DNA from: Planctomycetaceae bacterium
GTDB taxonomy: Bacteria > Planctomycetota > Planctomycetia > Planctomycetales > Planctomycetaceae
Direction: 5' to 3'
NCBI GenBank assembly: GCA_041398825.1
Contig: JAWKTX010000018.1
Span: 1 to 64,000, forward strand
DNA: 64,000 bases
Shown: positions 27,264 through 37,374 of the stretch, in pieces
How the letters are laid out: the number at the start of each line of letters is the position of its first letter
How positions within the stretch are numbered: position 1 is the first letter of the stretch
Notes under the pieces: generated by a model
Seen by the model: the letters and a program-made list of their open reading frames with translations, nothing else
Databases searched by the model: none
Told to the model about the DNA's origin: nothing
Made by a program: the position numbers and the translations under genes

Positions 27264-28931
27264 CTAAGGGTTATTGGCAGCCGCAGAGTCTGAGACTTGC
27301 ATCTGTTCCGGAAGCGGGTCTGCAGGGGCAGGATGAAACCGAAAGATCTGAAGTTCGAACTGACAGAACTGCCTGATGGAACAATCGACACTGACCGTCG
27401 TCACGGGCTCGAACTGCGCTGGGCAAGAATGAACAAGTCTTCGGAGCTGTTCAGCCTTTTCGATGTGCATGTAGAACTGAGGGTACTCAAGCACCACATA
27501 TCTGGGTGCCGCATCTGTGATCAGCTTGAGCATCTCGCTGTCAGACTCGGCGAATGATTCGAAGTTGGTGGTGGGGATGCACGTGAAGTCGTAGAGAATG
27601 CGATCCCCGCGCAGGACCCTGCGCGACCGTGTCGGATCCAGATGCCTCATGAAGTAAGTGAAATTTCCATCCCACCATCCATCAAAGAACACCGCGTCGC
27701 CTGGTTCTGTATGTTCCAGAACAAATTCCGCAGCCTCCCGATATCCGACGACTCGGTAGGTTGGCTCATACATCGCTGCCGTTGCCGTTGTGCTCAGCAG
27801 TGCCGCGTAAGCGCCAGCGGTGGTCAACAGCGGACTCCAGCCACGCGTTCTGGAAAGAAAACGAGCGACTGCATCCGTCGCGAAGGCCGCAAAAAAAGCG
27901 ACAGAAGGAAGCCAGTAAATTCCGTGGCGAGCACGCTGTTCAGCAAGCGGAGTGAAGGTGATGTACGTTGCAATCACCAGACCAAGCAGAGTGGCATACT
28001 TTTTCTTGTCGGAAGCGCGGAGTACAAGAATGAGCCCGAGCACCGCGACTGCCGAAACAATCCAGCCCGTTTGTTCCCCCATCGATGACGGATAAAACCA
28101 GAGGTTCTTGAATGCCATGAATCCATTGACCGATCCGTCAATGGAACCGCCCACGGATTCTGTTGCCTGCTGCACATGAAGCTTGCCCATCTCTTTGGCG
28201 ATCAGCAGATAGACCGGGCCAGTGATGCACAAGGATGCAGAAACTGCGATGACCGTATGTCGATTCAGCAGGCTGGTCCAGCCACCACGAAACACCAGCA
28301 CTGTGGCGTAGAAAGGCAAAAGAACAGCGGCGTCGAATCGAGTCAATGCCGCGAGGGAGGCTGACAAAGCTGCAAGGTACAGGTTTCGGGGACGGTGGGT
28401 CATCGACCAGAGATCGAACTGGTCCACTGATAACAAAATGAGTGCCATAGCGGGCATCTCAAGCATCACGTCTCGGCCGTATTGAAAGATGATCGGCATC
28501 GTGGCAAACACGATTGTCGTCAGCATTGCGAGCTGTTTGTCGGCGATTCGGTGAGTGAATCGGTAGACGCACCACGCCGAACTCACCAGGCTCAATGCGA
28601 CCAGTAATCGCGCGACGGACACAGATGTGCCCAGGAAGCACATCATGACACCACAGACACCATGAAACAGCGGCGGCCAGATTAACAGGCCGAGCGCCGG
28701 GTATTGTTCGTAGTATCGTTCTGCGTAGCCTTTGGGGTCGGTGAAATCAGCGTCTGTCAGAAAGTCCCGAAAGAAGACGGAGGTCATTACGTGGCGATTG
28801 GAGTCGCCACCGAAGACTGGTTCAACAGGTTGTTGAGTCAGAACGTGCAGACCAAGCGGCAGCAAGGCAATCACAATCAGAGTTGTGATGCCGTTTCGCC
28901 AGTTTGACTGAGCTTTCGTTGAATCGTTCAT
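27264..28931 (-). CDS. Membrane glycosyltransferase (GT39/ArnT-like)
   Basis: The ATG at 28931 (MNDSTKAQ) gives 555 residues. The first helix is followed by the acidic segment VEPVFGGDSNRHV of GT-C enzymes, then around ten transmembrane helices and a soluble C-terminus with FDGWWDGNFTYFMRHLDP. These enzymes move sugars from a lipid-linked donor to a target on the outer face of the membrane. It lies between the deacetylase and the epimerase in the glycan cluster. The specific sugar is unknown. Confidence 0.8.
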   Translation of the reverse strand: MNDSTKAQSNWRNGITTLIVIALLPLGLHVLTQQPVEPVFGGDSNRHVMTSVFFRDFLTDADFTDPKGYAERYYEQYPALGLLIWPPLFHGVCGVMMCFLGTSVSVARLLVALSLVSSAWCVYRFTHRIADKQLAMLTTIVFATMPIIFQYGRDVMLEMPAMALILLSVDQFDLWSMTHRPRNLYLAALSASLAALTRFDAAVLLPFYATVLVFRGGWTSLLNRHTVIAVSASLCITGPVYLLIAKEMGKLHVQQATESVGGSIDGSVNGFMAFKNLWFYPSSMGEQTGWIVSAVAVLGLILVLRASDKKKYATLLGLVIATYITFTPLAEQRARHGIYWLPSVAFFAAFATDAVARFLSRTRGWSPLLTTAGAYAALLSTTATAAMYEPTYRVVGYREAAEFVLEHTEPGDAVFFDGWWDGNFTYFMRHLDPTRSRRVLRGDRILYDFTCIPTTNFESFAESDSEMLKLITDAAPRYVVLEYPQFYMHIEKAEQLRRLVHSCPAQFEPVTTVSVDCSIRQFCQFELQIFRFHPAPADPLPEQMQVSDSAAANNP

Positions 28932-28971
28932 TGTTCGGAGCCCGTGGGCGAAAACAGGATAGGCGGTTACT

Positions 28972-29982
28972 TCAGACAGCCTGATGTTCGCGATCCAGTT
29001 CAGCCGCCACGCCTCCGGCCTTCTGCGTTCGCTGCACTTCACCCACCGGAGGTCGAATTGCTGCCGCGTGCTCTTTCATCGGGACAACTGTGAAGTGCTT
29101 CTTCATTTCCGCGATCATCCATCGAGTCATCTGCACCTTGGGTTCGGCGGGTTTATCCATCGCAGGGAAGAACGACAAATCTGAATCGTCGTCGCAGCCC
29201 ATAAAGTCGAGAGGATGCAGAAGCAGAGAGGGGCCAATGCCAGCCATCCGGCACATGTTCAGTGCCATGTGCCAGTAGGTCCGGGCAATCAGCGGCGAGA
29301 ATCTGGCCAGGTAAAGAATATAGCTTGCGTGAATCGGGACTTTGAACAGCGGCATTGTCGTGACGGGAATTTCGACCATTCGGCCTTCGGGGAAATTCCA
29401 CACGAACGGTTTCAGGGGACGGAAGCCTTCACTGAACCTGCCGAACAATTGCTTCCGATCTTCCTGCTGTTCCTTGCTGAGTCTGGCGGTCATGAAGTAA
29501 TACATGCGGGCGAGAGGCCCGAGGTATGTCGGAAATGTTGAACAGTCGTATTGGTAACCTCTCCGGATCAGTGTCTTCAGCAGCAGTTCGCAAAAACTAA
29601 AACCGGGGCCACGAAATCCAACGGTTCGCTGTCCGGTGACACGTTCCAGGTGCTCTTCGGTGCGTGCAAGCTCTGTGACTAATTGTTGCTCTGAGTAGAG
29701 ATGCAGCCACGGTTCATGATTGAAAGAATGGTTGCCGATTTCATGACCTTCGGCGGAGATCGAGGCCAAAGCTTCGAAATTCTCGTCGCGGGCCGCGTCC
29801 TGTCCAACGACAAAAACGGTCATTTTCAGCTCAAGTTCGTTGAGCACTTGCAGAAATCGAGGCACCACCAGTGGCAGGTATGTGGGGTACTGATCCCAGC
29901 CTGCATCGCCGTGAGTCTTCATGTACGACCACTTGTTGTCCAGGTCGAGTGACAGGCTGGCAATGGGTTTCTGAGCGTTCAT
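28972..29982 (-). CDS. Polysaccharide deacetylase (NodB type)
   Basis: The 336-residue protein retains NodB catalytic features: the Asp pair in SLDLDNKW, the metal histidines in GHEIGNHSFNHE, a RGPGFSF block, and LLHPLDF near the end. It should remove acetyl groups from a polysaccharide N-acetyl sugar. There is no signal peptide, so it may act on a lipid-linked precursor in the cytoplasm. AGGG precedes the ATG. It contrasts with the degenerate deacetylase domain at 35-37 kb. Confidence 0.85.
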   Translation of the reverse strand: MNAQKPIASLSLDLDNKWSYMKTHGDAGWDQYPTYLPLVVPRFLQVLNELELKMTVFVVGQDAARDENFEALASISAEGHEIGNHSFNHEPWLHLYSEQQLVTELARTEEHLERVTGQRTVGFRGPGFSFCELLLKTLIRRGYQYDCSTFPTYLGPLARMYYFMTARLSKEQQEDRKQLFGRFSEGFRPLKPFVWNFPEGRMVEIPVTTMPLFKVPIHASYILYLARFSPLIARTYWHMALNMCRMAGIGPSLLLHPLDFMGCDDDSDLSFFPAMDKPAEPKVQMTRWMIAEMKKHFTVVPMKEHAAAIRPPVGEVQRTQKAGGVAAELDREHQAV

Positions 29983-30144
29983 CTTTCCCTCTCAACGAAA
30001 CGACGGGCACTTACAGCCCTTTGAAAAACAGTTGCAAGGCAACCCAACGCTTTCGCGGGCCATCGATATTGCATCAGGCCTTCGAACACGAATTGCTCTG
30101 ACGGATCGGGAAGCCTTTCCGGATGACCTGCTTTCAGTGACCTG

Positions 30145-31554
30145 CTAGTCGGCCACACCGATCTGGAATGGTTGGTTTGTGGCTTTCGGATCCAGCGATT
30201 CATGTTCGACCGTCACTCGCGGACTGGCTCCGAATTCGGCGGCGAACTCGTTGGCAAGTTTGATCGTTTCATTAACGTTCAGTGTGCCATTCACGATATT
30301 CGCCGAACTGACCGCCATGAGATTCGGAATACTCGTCTGAGTTGGCGGCAGGCGTTCTGAATAGCCGAGCGTTGGCAAGGCGAATACGTGCGGCACTCTT
30401 GAGACCTTGAACGCTGCCACATCCGCCATAGAAAGTGTTGGATGCATCTTCTGGAGTCCTGAGATGAATTCATCTTCCAGTTCGGCATCGATTTTCCGGA
30501 AACCCTCGTCATCTGGTCTGACGTAACGCGGCAGATAAACGAGCGTATAGCCATTCATGTGCTTTTTCTTCACGAGCGAAGTCATTTCAATGACCGCCGT
30601 AAACGGCAATCCCTCGTCTGTGATATTGGTCACGTAATACGGTGACAGTGGCTTGTTAAGCAGGACAGAAGCACAAATGATTCCGTGATACTGGACACCT
30701 TCGAATCGTTCCTTTTCGCGATTCGTTAGTTCCGGGCAGATCCGTCCCATCACGGGCGACGGCAGCGTTGAAACAACTCTGTCGAAGACGAGCGATTCGT
30801 CGGCCAGATGGACGCGAACTCGCGCGTCCTGATAGGGGGAGATCATACGGACTGCATTGTTGCATCGAATCTCGACGCCAAGATCGATCAGCTTCTGTGC
30901 CAGTTCATTGTTGACGCTCGCGTATCCACCCCGCACATAGCCGAACATTTCCTTCTTTAATCCTGTTCGTCGCGCGGCATACATTCGTGCAATGGTTGCC
31001 CAGATGAATGCGGCTGAAGTCTGCCGCCAGCAATCGCCAAGCTTACTTCGGAGCAACGGCAGCCAGATTTTCTGAAATGTTCGTTCGCCGGAGAGCTTCT
31101 GCAGCCATTTTCCAACGGGAATCTGTTCGAGCTTCTTCCAGTTCCTGACTCGGGATGCATAGAAGATTGTTGCACCGAGTCGCAGTTTGTCGATGAGACG
31201 CAGCGGAGGAAATTTCAGAAACTCAAGTGAATTCGACATCGAATGCAGTTTGCCATCGGTGTAGAAACCAGTCTTTGTTTCAACCCATTCCATCTGATCG
31301 TAGAGGTTCAGCTCTTCGAGCAGCGAACGAGTATGCAGATCTGACATCAGAGTGACGTGATAATGACGATCCCACGTGACGTCTCCGATTTGCCAGGCGT
31401 CGGCAAGCCCGCCGAGCCTCTGGCGAGATTCGAGCAGCGTCACACGATGCCCCTGCTGCGCGAGACGCAGGGCTGTCGTCATGCCGAGAATGCCGCCGCC
31501 AAGGACAGCCCAGTGTTCTTGTTGGTCGGTCGAATCATTCGTTGTTAACGGCAT
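30145..31554 (-). CDS. FAD-dependent amine-oxidase-like protein
   Basis: The 469-residue protein has an FAD Rossmann motif at about 17-22 (VLGGGILGM), then LLESRQRLGGLADAW, the signature of the NAD(P)-binding/amine-oxidase group that includes UDP-galactopyranose mutase relatives. A perfect AAGGA lies seven bases before the ATG. In polysaccharide clusters such proteins desaturate or modify a sugar or lipid. The exact substrate is unknown. Confidence 0.75.
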   Translation of the reverse strand: MPLTTNDSTDQQEHWAVLGGGILGMTTALRLAQQGHRVTLLESRQRLGGLADAWQIGDVTWDRHYHVTLMSDLHTRSLLEELNLYDQMEWVETKTGFYTDGKLHSMSNSLEFLKFPPLRLIDKLRLGATIFYASRVRNWKKLEQIPVGKWLQKLSGERTFQKIWLPLLRSKLGDCWRQTSAAFIWATIARMYAARRTGLKKEMFGYVRGGYASVNNELAQKLIDLGVEIRCNNAVRMISPYQDARVRVHLADESLVFDRVVSTLPSPVMGRICPELTNREKERFEGVQYHGIICASVLLNKPLSPYYVTNITDEGLPFTAVIEMTSLVKKKHMNGYTLVYLPRYVRPDDEGFRKIDAELEDEFISGLQKMHPTLSMADVAAFKVSRVPHVFALPTLGYSERLPPTQTSIPNLMAVSSANIVNGTLNVNETIKLANEFAAEFGASPRVTVEHESLDPKATNQPFQIGVAD

Positions 31555-31615
31555 TGTTGTTTCCTTTTTGTTGCAGCAGGCGAGCCTGCTGGCGTCCAGT
31601 CAACGCAGGGCAGCT

Positions 31616-32278
31616 TCAAAGAGTGTCAGCAACCGACAGGTGTTCCATTTTGTGGCAGCCAGGTGGATTGTTTTCCGTCACCGATTGACCACAGATGGTG
31701 TAGCTCAAACCACATTGGCAAATCGCTTCGACAGTCAGTTCTTCTGAGCCTGGCTGATATCGGTGAACCGGTTCTCCGCAGCGACAAACGGCTCCGATGA
31801 CGCGAGCCGGACTGCCAATCGCCAGGCAAAAATCCGGAATACTGCGAGTGACAACAGCGCCCATCCCAACCATGGCAAACCGACCAATCTCAAGATTGCA
31901 GCCAATCAGACAACCTGCCCCGATGGTCGCGCCCTCTCGAACAATTGTTTCCAGTGTGTGTTCATCCGGATCCGAAGATCGCAGATCTTTCAGATCGGGA
32001 GTCGTGGCCCGTGGAAAGCGATCGTTTGTGAAAATCGTCCCGGCGCTGATCATCACTCCGTCTTCGATGGTCACTCCATTGCAGATGTAAACGTTCGAAT
32101 TGATCTTCACTCGATTGCCAATCCGGACCTCATAGGCGATCAGCGACTTCCCGCCCACGATACATTGTTCGCCCAGCACCGCGTCGTGGCGGATGTGTGC
32201 GTTATCCCAGACAGAAGTGCCGTCACCCAGCACGACGTTATTTTCGATAATTGCGGTCGGATGAATGCGATTACTCAT
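31616..32278 (-). CDS. Hexapeptide acetyltransferase (WbpD/WlbB-like)
   Basis: The 220-residue protein shows left-handed beta-helix hexapeptide repeats (IIENNVVLGDGTSVWDNAHI, VKINSNVYICNGVTIEDGVM). A C-terminal zinc-ribbon-like tail has CRCG and CQCG cysteine pairs. In WbpD the C-3 amino group of a UDP-2-acetamido-3-amino-uronic acid is acetylated. It sits beside a Gfo/Idh/MocA dehydrogenase and an aminotransferase in the order expected for a UDP-2,3-diacetamido pathway. It is followed, 60 bases on, by the FAD protein. Confidence 0.8.
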   Translation of the reverse strand: MSNRIHPTAIIENNVVLGDGTSVWDNAHIRHDAVLGEQCIVGGKSLIAYEVRIGNRVKINSNVYICNGVTIEDGVMISAGTIFTNDRFPRATTPDLKDLRSSDPDEHTLETIVREGATIGAGCLIGCNLEIGRFAMVGMGAVVTRSIPDFCLAIGSPARVIGAVCRCGEPVHRYQPGSEELTVEAICQCGLSYTICGQSVTENNPPGCHKMEHLSVADTL

Positions 32279-32472
32279 GAGCGTTCCGTGATGAATCCAG
32301 CTAAAACCGAGGCCGCATCGCTCTGCGGCCTCGTTGATCGAAACCAGACAGCTTTCAACTCTTTCACAAATCGATGGGAGATCTGAACTCCGCGTGTTTC
32401 ATTGAGCGACCAGAGGATGTCGGGTTGCGAATCCTCCAGTTCCGCTCGATGATCGATTTTTGTGGAAGATGT

Positions 32473-33513
32473 TTAGTGACTGACAACCTGACCGACGGAA
32501 CTCTGTCGGCGGAATGGTGTCGCTGTTGCAACTTCATGCCATTTTTCAGACTGCAGTGCGGCGTAGGCCGTTTCGATCACTCGAACAGAGGCGATTGCGT
32601 CTGTTGGCGTGATGATCAGTTCTTCTGTTCCCCGGATTGCGCCGGAGAAGTTCTTCAACTGGTTGGCAAATGAGGCGACTTTGTCGTAGCCATTTCCAAA
32701 CACCGTCCAGTCCTCTGCAGATGCCGTCTTGTACTTCGATTCTTTCCAGCCAATGAACAGCGTGCCCTTGCTGCCGTAAATACTGATAAAGTGTGGCTGT
32801 ACTTTGTTCATGCTCCACGAAAGGTCGATACTGCCCATGGCCCCGCCTTCAGTGCGAGCGAACAGATGCACGGTGTCCTCAACGTCCAGTTGCTGAATTC
32901 TTCGTCCTTCAACAACCTGAAGTTCCGTGATCCCGCCCAGCAGAAATCGAAGAATATCGACCGAATGGGTTCCGTTATCGATCATCACTCCGCCGCCGCT
33001 GATGGCCGGATTGCTGTTCCAGCGTTTCGACATATCCACAAAGCCGGCGAAGGTATTTTCGAAAAGTATGACTTCGCCCAGCTCGCCCGCTTCGATGATT
33101 TCGCGTGCCTTCTGGACATCTGCGACAAAACGAAACTTAGACCCCATCGTGAAAACGACGTGGCATCGTTCTGCGGCTTCAACCATACGGACAGCCTCCT
33201 GCGAACTGACCGCAAGTGGCTTTTCGCAAAGAACATGCACTCCCTTCTCCATCAGTTTGATGCAGACATCCGGATGCGTTGATGGGGGTGTGCAGACGAC
33301 CGCCGCATCTGGTTCCAGGGCATGAATCATGGCGTCGACATCGTCAAACGCCTGAACGCCGGCCATCGCTGCAACTTCTTCTGCTGCTTCACGTCGAATA
33401 TCCGCAACTCCGACGAGCCGCCCCGGTAACGACTGCGAAAATGCCTGAGCGTATGCTTTTGAAATTCCGCCAGCGCCAACAATGACAAAGCTTGGTTGTG
33501 TTTGAGCAATCAC
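32473..33513 (-). CDS. Gfo/Idh/MocA oxidoreductase (WbpB-like)
   Basis: The 346-residue protein begins at a GTG (33513) with GGAG nine bases upstream; the upstream in-frame reading has no such signal. The N-terminus has VGAGGISKAYAQAF and the catalytic motif EKPLAVSSQEA. In the UDP-ManNAc3NAcA route WbpB oxidises C-3 of the sugar, and the DegT-type enzyme then aminates it. The downstream acetyltransferase gene supports this. Family assignment is firm, the substrate inferred. Confidence 0.85.
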   Translation of the reverse strand: MIAQTQPSFVIVGAGGISKAYAQAFSQSLPGRLVGVADIRREAAEEVAAMAGVQAFDDVDAMIHALEPDAAVVCTPPSTHPDVCIKLMEKGVHVLCEKPLAVSSQEAVRMVEAAERCHVVFTMGSKFRFVADVQKAREIIEAGELGEVILFENTFAGFVDMSKRWNSNPAISGGGVMIDNGTHSVDILRFLLGGITELQVVEGRRIQQLDVEDTVHLFARTEGGAMGSIDLSWSMNKVQPHFISIYGSKGTLFIGWKESKYKTASAEDWTVFGNGYDKVASFANQLKNFSGAIRGTEELIITPTDAIASVRVIETAYAALQSEKWHEVATATPFRRQSSVGQVVSH

Positions 33514-33757
33514 GAAAATGGTCTCCAGAATGCAGAGGCACGTGCCGGAAGTCCCCTGGCAGGTGCGGTCAGTGCAAGGCAAAACAGATTGAAGTTGAGG
33601 CCGACTTCGCCAGACGTTGGGAAAGCATCGGAATGATTGACGGACCCTGTGTGCCCCTCTGCAGTTCCACTGCACACACAGGTATCCGTCATCATTTCAG
33701 TATCCGTTATCAGCCGATCGCCCCCGGCAACCGGGAACGATCGCTTCAGCGGTGCAA

Positions 33758-34993
33758 TTAACGTGAGACCTGCGGTTCAGACTGACCAACCAGTGAAGCC
33801 ACCGCTTCACGAATATTGCTGGCAAGATACTGAACATGTTCGTCCGTGTATTTTTCATTCCATGGCAGCACAAGAACATGTTCCAGGGCATTCCAGGTGC
33901 CCTCGAAGTGTTCCCGGCTGTAGTCAACTGCTTCAGGTCGAGCCAGTGTGAATGGCCATCGGCTGTTGCCAAATGTGCACTGATCTTTGATGACCTGACA
34001 GCAGAAGGCAGGCTTCTGGATGTATCGTGGTGCACAGAGAATTCCGCTGTCTCGCAGCGCTGCTCCCAGAGCCACTGTTCCGCCCGGGATGACCTGATCA
34101 TCGACACGCAGACAGTATTTCCAGAACGTATGAACACTGTTTGGTGTGATGGCTGGTGTAGAAATCCCGGCCACACCTGCGAGTTCTGCGGTGAGTGCTT
34201 CTGCCAGCCGCACGCGAGATTCGACAACTCCGTCCAGCTTCTTCAGCTGCGCAAAGGCGACGGCCCCCTGCAGTTCACTCATTCGGTAGTTCAACGCTAC
34301 GAAGTAGTGATCCGGTTTTGCATCGCCGTAACCCCACGCCTTGTTGATGTACAGGTACATGCGACGGGCAAGTTCTTCATCATCTGTCGTGACGATGCCG
34401 CCTTCGCCGGTTGTAATATGCTTACCCTGCTGGAGACTGAAACAACCGATTGCACCGATGGTCCCGACGTATCGATCTTCGTAGGTCGAAAGAAACGCCT
34501 GTGCGCAGTCTTCGATCACGGGAATGTTGTGACGATTTGCCAGCTCCATGATGGCGTTCATTTCACAGGGATTGCCGAACAGGTGCGTCACGATGATGGC
34601 ACGAGTTCGCGGGCTCAGGCACTTTTCAATCGAACTGGCAGTGACGTTGTAGGATTCCGGATCGACATCCGCGAAAACAGGAATCGCACCCTGATAGAGA
34701 ATGGGTGTCAAAGCCCCCATATCTGTGATTGAGGTTGTAATAATCTCATCGCCAGGTTCGGGATTAATAGCAGCTATTGCACAATGAACAGCGGCTGTCC
34801 CGCTGGAGCATGCGTATGCGAATTTGGCGCCAAGACGCCGAGCAAAATCTGCCTCAAGACTCTTGACAAAATTGCCTTTTGTGCTGGTGAGTGTGCCGGA
34901 GTCAAGACACTCCTGAAGTGCCTTCAGCTCTTCCGGTCCAAACGTACGACCTGTTGCGTCCTGATCTGATGGCAAACTGATTCGGTTGGTCAT
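33758..34993 (-). CDS. DegT/DnrJ/EryC1/StrS aminotransferase (WbpE-like)
   Basis: The 411-residue PLP-dependent sugar aminotransferase has ACSSGTAAVH near the N-terminus, VTHLFGNPC, EDCAQAFLS, and the lysine in FSLQQGKHITTGEGG that carries PLP. It would transaminate the 3-keto sugar produced by the WbpB-like enzyme. It is 244 bases upstream of that gene on the same strand. Length and motifs are normal. Confidence 0.85.
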   Translation of the reverse strand: MTNRISLPSDQDATGRTFGPEELKALQECLDSGTLTSTKGNFVKSLEADFARRLGAKFAYACSSGTAAVHCAIAAINPEPGDEIITTSITDMGALTPILYQGAIPVFADVDPESYNVTASSIEKCLSPRTRAIIVTHLFGNPCEMNAIMELANRHNIPVIEDCAQAFLSTYEDRYVGTIGAIGCFSLQQGKHITTGEGGIVTTDDEELARRMYLYINKAWGYGDAKPDHYFVALNYRMSELQGAVAFAQLKKLDGVVESRVRLAEALTAELAGVAGISTPAITPNSVHTFWKYCLRVDDQVIPGGTVALGAALRDSGILCAPRYIQKPAFCCQVIKDQCTFGNSRWPFTLARPEAVDYSREHFEGTWNALEHVLVLPWNEKYTDEHVQYLASNIREAVASLVGQSEPQVSR

Positions 34994-35135
34994 GGATTAA
35001 TGCTCACTTTCGTCGATCACTGGAGAACGGAGGTTGGTGCCTCTTTGCCGTTTGAAGTTGTGAAGTTTTGAGGTTTCAGTTGTTGGGCGCATCGAAGGGT
35101 CAATTCGCACAACGAGTTACGTCAGTCCGTTTGGT

Positions 35136-36917
35136 TCACTGATCCTTTGAACTCCCTGAAAGGAGCCGGCGGATCGTCACGCGTTTGAGTAGTTTGAGAT
35201 GGCTGCAAATTGTGCGAAGTGTTTTCATCTTGGAGGCACCGAAGAGTCGGACTTCCAGCACGGCAGGATGCTCAACGATGTTTCGGTTGCGCAGAGTGAG
35301 CTCCGCGGCCATCTCTGCTGTTCCCAGGAAACCGTTTTCTGTCAGCGGCAAATCCAGGATGAGGCTGCGCCGATAGATTCGAAAACAGCTGGTCCATGTC
35401 GCCAGCTTCCTGCGAAGCAGCAGGCGGTAAAGTACCGATAGTCCGTGGGACAAGGTCAACCGCCACGCCGGAACGTTTCGAACACCACCATCCCGGTGAT
35501 AGGGCGATGCGGTGACGAGAGCGACGTCATCCTTCAGCAGCGGAAGCATGTTCTGCAGCTCGTGGGGATCGTATGAACAATCGCAGTCCATCGAACCGAC
35601 GATTTCCGTTTCGGATGCCGCAAGACCCGTCAGGATTGCAGCTGAGACGCCCTTGTTCGTTTCATGGTGCAGGACTCGAATATCAGGATCGCTGCCGAAC
35701 AACGTGTTCAGAAGTTCCAGTGTGGTATCTGTACTGCAGTCGTCGACGAACAGAATTTTCAGGTCATACTTTGACGACAGATCGTTCCGAAGATGATCCA
35801 GTGTCCGGGACAAATAGGGAAGGGACGATTCTTCGTTGTAGCACGGGATGACAAGGGTGCATGCGACTCTGGATGTGGCGTCAGGTGCAACACTCTGTAC
35901 AGCGTTCGCCTGCCCGGTTTCGGAAGAGGGACAGATGTCAGAGCGATTTTCTGCCGGCGTTTCGATGGGCTTTGATCTTTGTTTCCCAAACTGCTCCAGT
36001 TGAGCGAGGGGGCTGTTGGGATTTGAGCTGTGATTTTGAATGGAAGTGAACTTCCATTGCGTCAGGTACTCCGGCAGCAGCCAGCGATACTTGCCCAGAT
36101 TTCGATAATGCCGAATGCGTCCGAATCGCCCGACGGCACTCATTTCAGGCTGTTCTGAATCAATTTCCCACGTCTGGAGATACATCACGTAGGGCGATCG
36201 TTCTGCTTCCATCCAGCGGCGCACTGCTCCCTGCATGAGTGCGTGCGGAAACTGACGCTGGTAATTGCCGCCCGCAATTGGCAGCCAGCTACCGGCAAAC
36301 GGAAGAGTGGAAGGTGGAACTTCAAACAGCTGCCCGGAAGGAGCACTGCGAAGGTGAATTGTGCGTGGATCCGGATCGCCACCTGAGTCACGGCGGCGCG
36401 GCATCAAACTGGAGTCGTAAAGGTAGCCGGCGTCGATGACGTCTTCCAGAACCCACAGGTCCCCTTGACGAAACCAGCCATCTGCCTGTCGATATCCGTT
36501 CACGGCTCTGCCCGTTGTGTCTTCCAGAATCTTTCTGGAGCGGATCAGATCATTCAGACGATCACGCCGACTGAGCTGCGTGATCCGCTGGTGCAGGTAC
36601 CCCCGGCTTGCGACCTCGTGGCCCAGATCGCTGATTCGGCGGACCAGTTCCGGGTACATTTCCGCGATCCAGCCCAGCACAAAGAATGTCGCCTGTGTTT
36701 TATGCGACTCCAGAAGCTGAAGGAGTTCTTCAACATTCGCCTGAAGTCGTGAATCGAAGCGGTACCAGTTCTTTGCCTGGATAAACCTGTGGAAGACGGC
36801 TGCCTGATAGTAGTCTTCGACATTCACCGTCAGCACATTCAGTCCCGCCCGCCTCGGCGCGTCGGCACCGTGGTCGACATGATCGATTTGTCGTTCGAGT
36901 ATCGCGGGATTCGTCAT
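35136..36917 (-). CDS. Polysaccharide-deacetylase-like domain fused to a GT2 glycosyltransferase
   Basis: The ATG at 36917 (MTNPAIL) gives 593 residues. An N-terminal domain (about 25-300) resembles XrtA-type polysaccharide deacetylases (FFVLGWIAEMYPELVRRI), and a C-terminal GT2 domain (about 352-583) has VIPCYNEESSLPYL, FVDDCSTD and a DxD-like DCDCSYDP. In the deacetylase part several expected catalytic residues are replaced: DVED reads NVED (32-35), the first His of the metal pair is Arg105, and the late YLH motif reads YLQ (Gln248). It is therefore probably a pseudo-deacetylase, perhaps a binding domain. It opens the glycan cluster. Confidence 0.8.
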   Translation of the reverse strand: MTNPAILERQIDHVDHGADAPRRAGLNVLTVNVEDYYQAAVFHRFIQAKNWYRFDSRLQANVEELLQLLESHKTQATFFVLGWIAEMYPELVRRISDLGHEVASRGYLHQRITQLSRRDRLNDLIRSRKILEDTTGRAVNGYRQADGWFRQGDLWVLEDVIDAGYLYDSSLMPRRRDSGGDPDPRTIHLRSAPSGQLFEVPPSTLPFAGSWLPIAGGNYQRQFPHALMQGAVRRWMEAERSPYVMYLQTWEIDSEQPEMSAVGRFGRIRHYRNLGKYRWLLPEYLTQWKFTSIQNHSSNPNSPLAQLEQFGKQRSKPIETPAENRSDICPSSETGQANAVQSVAPDATSRVACTLVIPCYNEESSLPYLSRTLDHLRNDLSSKYDLKILFVDDCSTDTTLELLNTLFGSDPDIRVLHHETNKGVSAAILTGLAASETEIVGSMDCDCSYDPHELQNMLPLLKDDVALVTASPYHRDGGVRNVPAWRLTLSHGLSVLYRLLLRRKLATWTSCFRIYRRSLILDLPLTENGFLGTAEMAAELTLRNRNIVEHPAVLEVRLFGASKMKTLRTICSHLKLLKRVTIRRLLSGSSKDQ

Positions 36918-37374
36918 TGTCTCAAGGGATTCACGTTCAGGGAATGCCGGGGCACGGCAATGATTCAAATGCGTCCAGAGAGTCGGATTTGAATTCGATT
37001 TGAGTGCGGCTGACGCCAGGTTAGCAGCCTGCTGAAAAACGGAACTGGGTTGAGCAGAAGAGCTTAAAACACGAGTGTTTTCAGCCGTCCAGCGTGCTTG
37101 TCCCGATTCTTCAACGGACAGTTAGCCCAACTCTAGTTCCTGGAATTCAACAGTAGATGAAAAAGCGAAACGATGTGAATTTCTTTCTCATTAGGCTCAC
37201 ACAGCGTTGCAGTACTGCAGGTTTGTTGCCCCCGGGCGCGATCAAATGATGCTGTAAGGCATCACCGACTCCCGGAAGGCAGATGCATGATCAGCAATGT
37301 CGCCATAATCGGTACATGTGAATCGGACTGACGGTGCTGATTGATCTCCGTGAACTTTCGGCCTAACGTCCGTT
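36918..37374. other. Divergent intergenic region
   Basis: This region between the glycan cluster and the gene at 37375 carries the first copy of the palindromic repeat (37021-37125). The rest, 37126-37374, shows no gene, strong hairpin or recognisable promoter. Promoters for both divergent transcription units should lie here. Confidence 0.4.
37021..37125 (+). repeat. Palindromic MITE-like repeat, copy A
   Basis: It begins TTAGCAGCCTGCTGAAAAAC and ends TTCTTCAACGGACAGTTAG, ends that resemble terminal inverted repeats. It is the most degenerate of three copies, with a weaker outer stem. The middle AGCTTAAAACACGA is shared with copy B. It lies in a divergent gene-free region. Confidence 0.65.
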
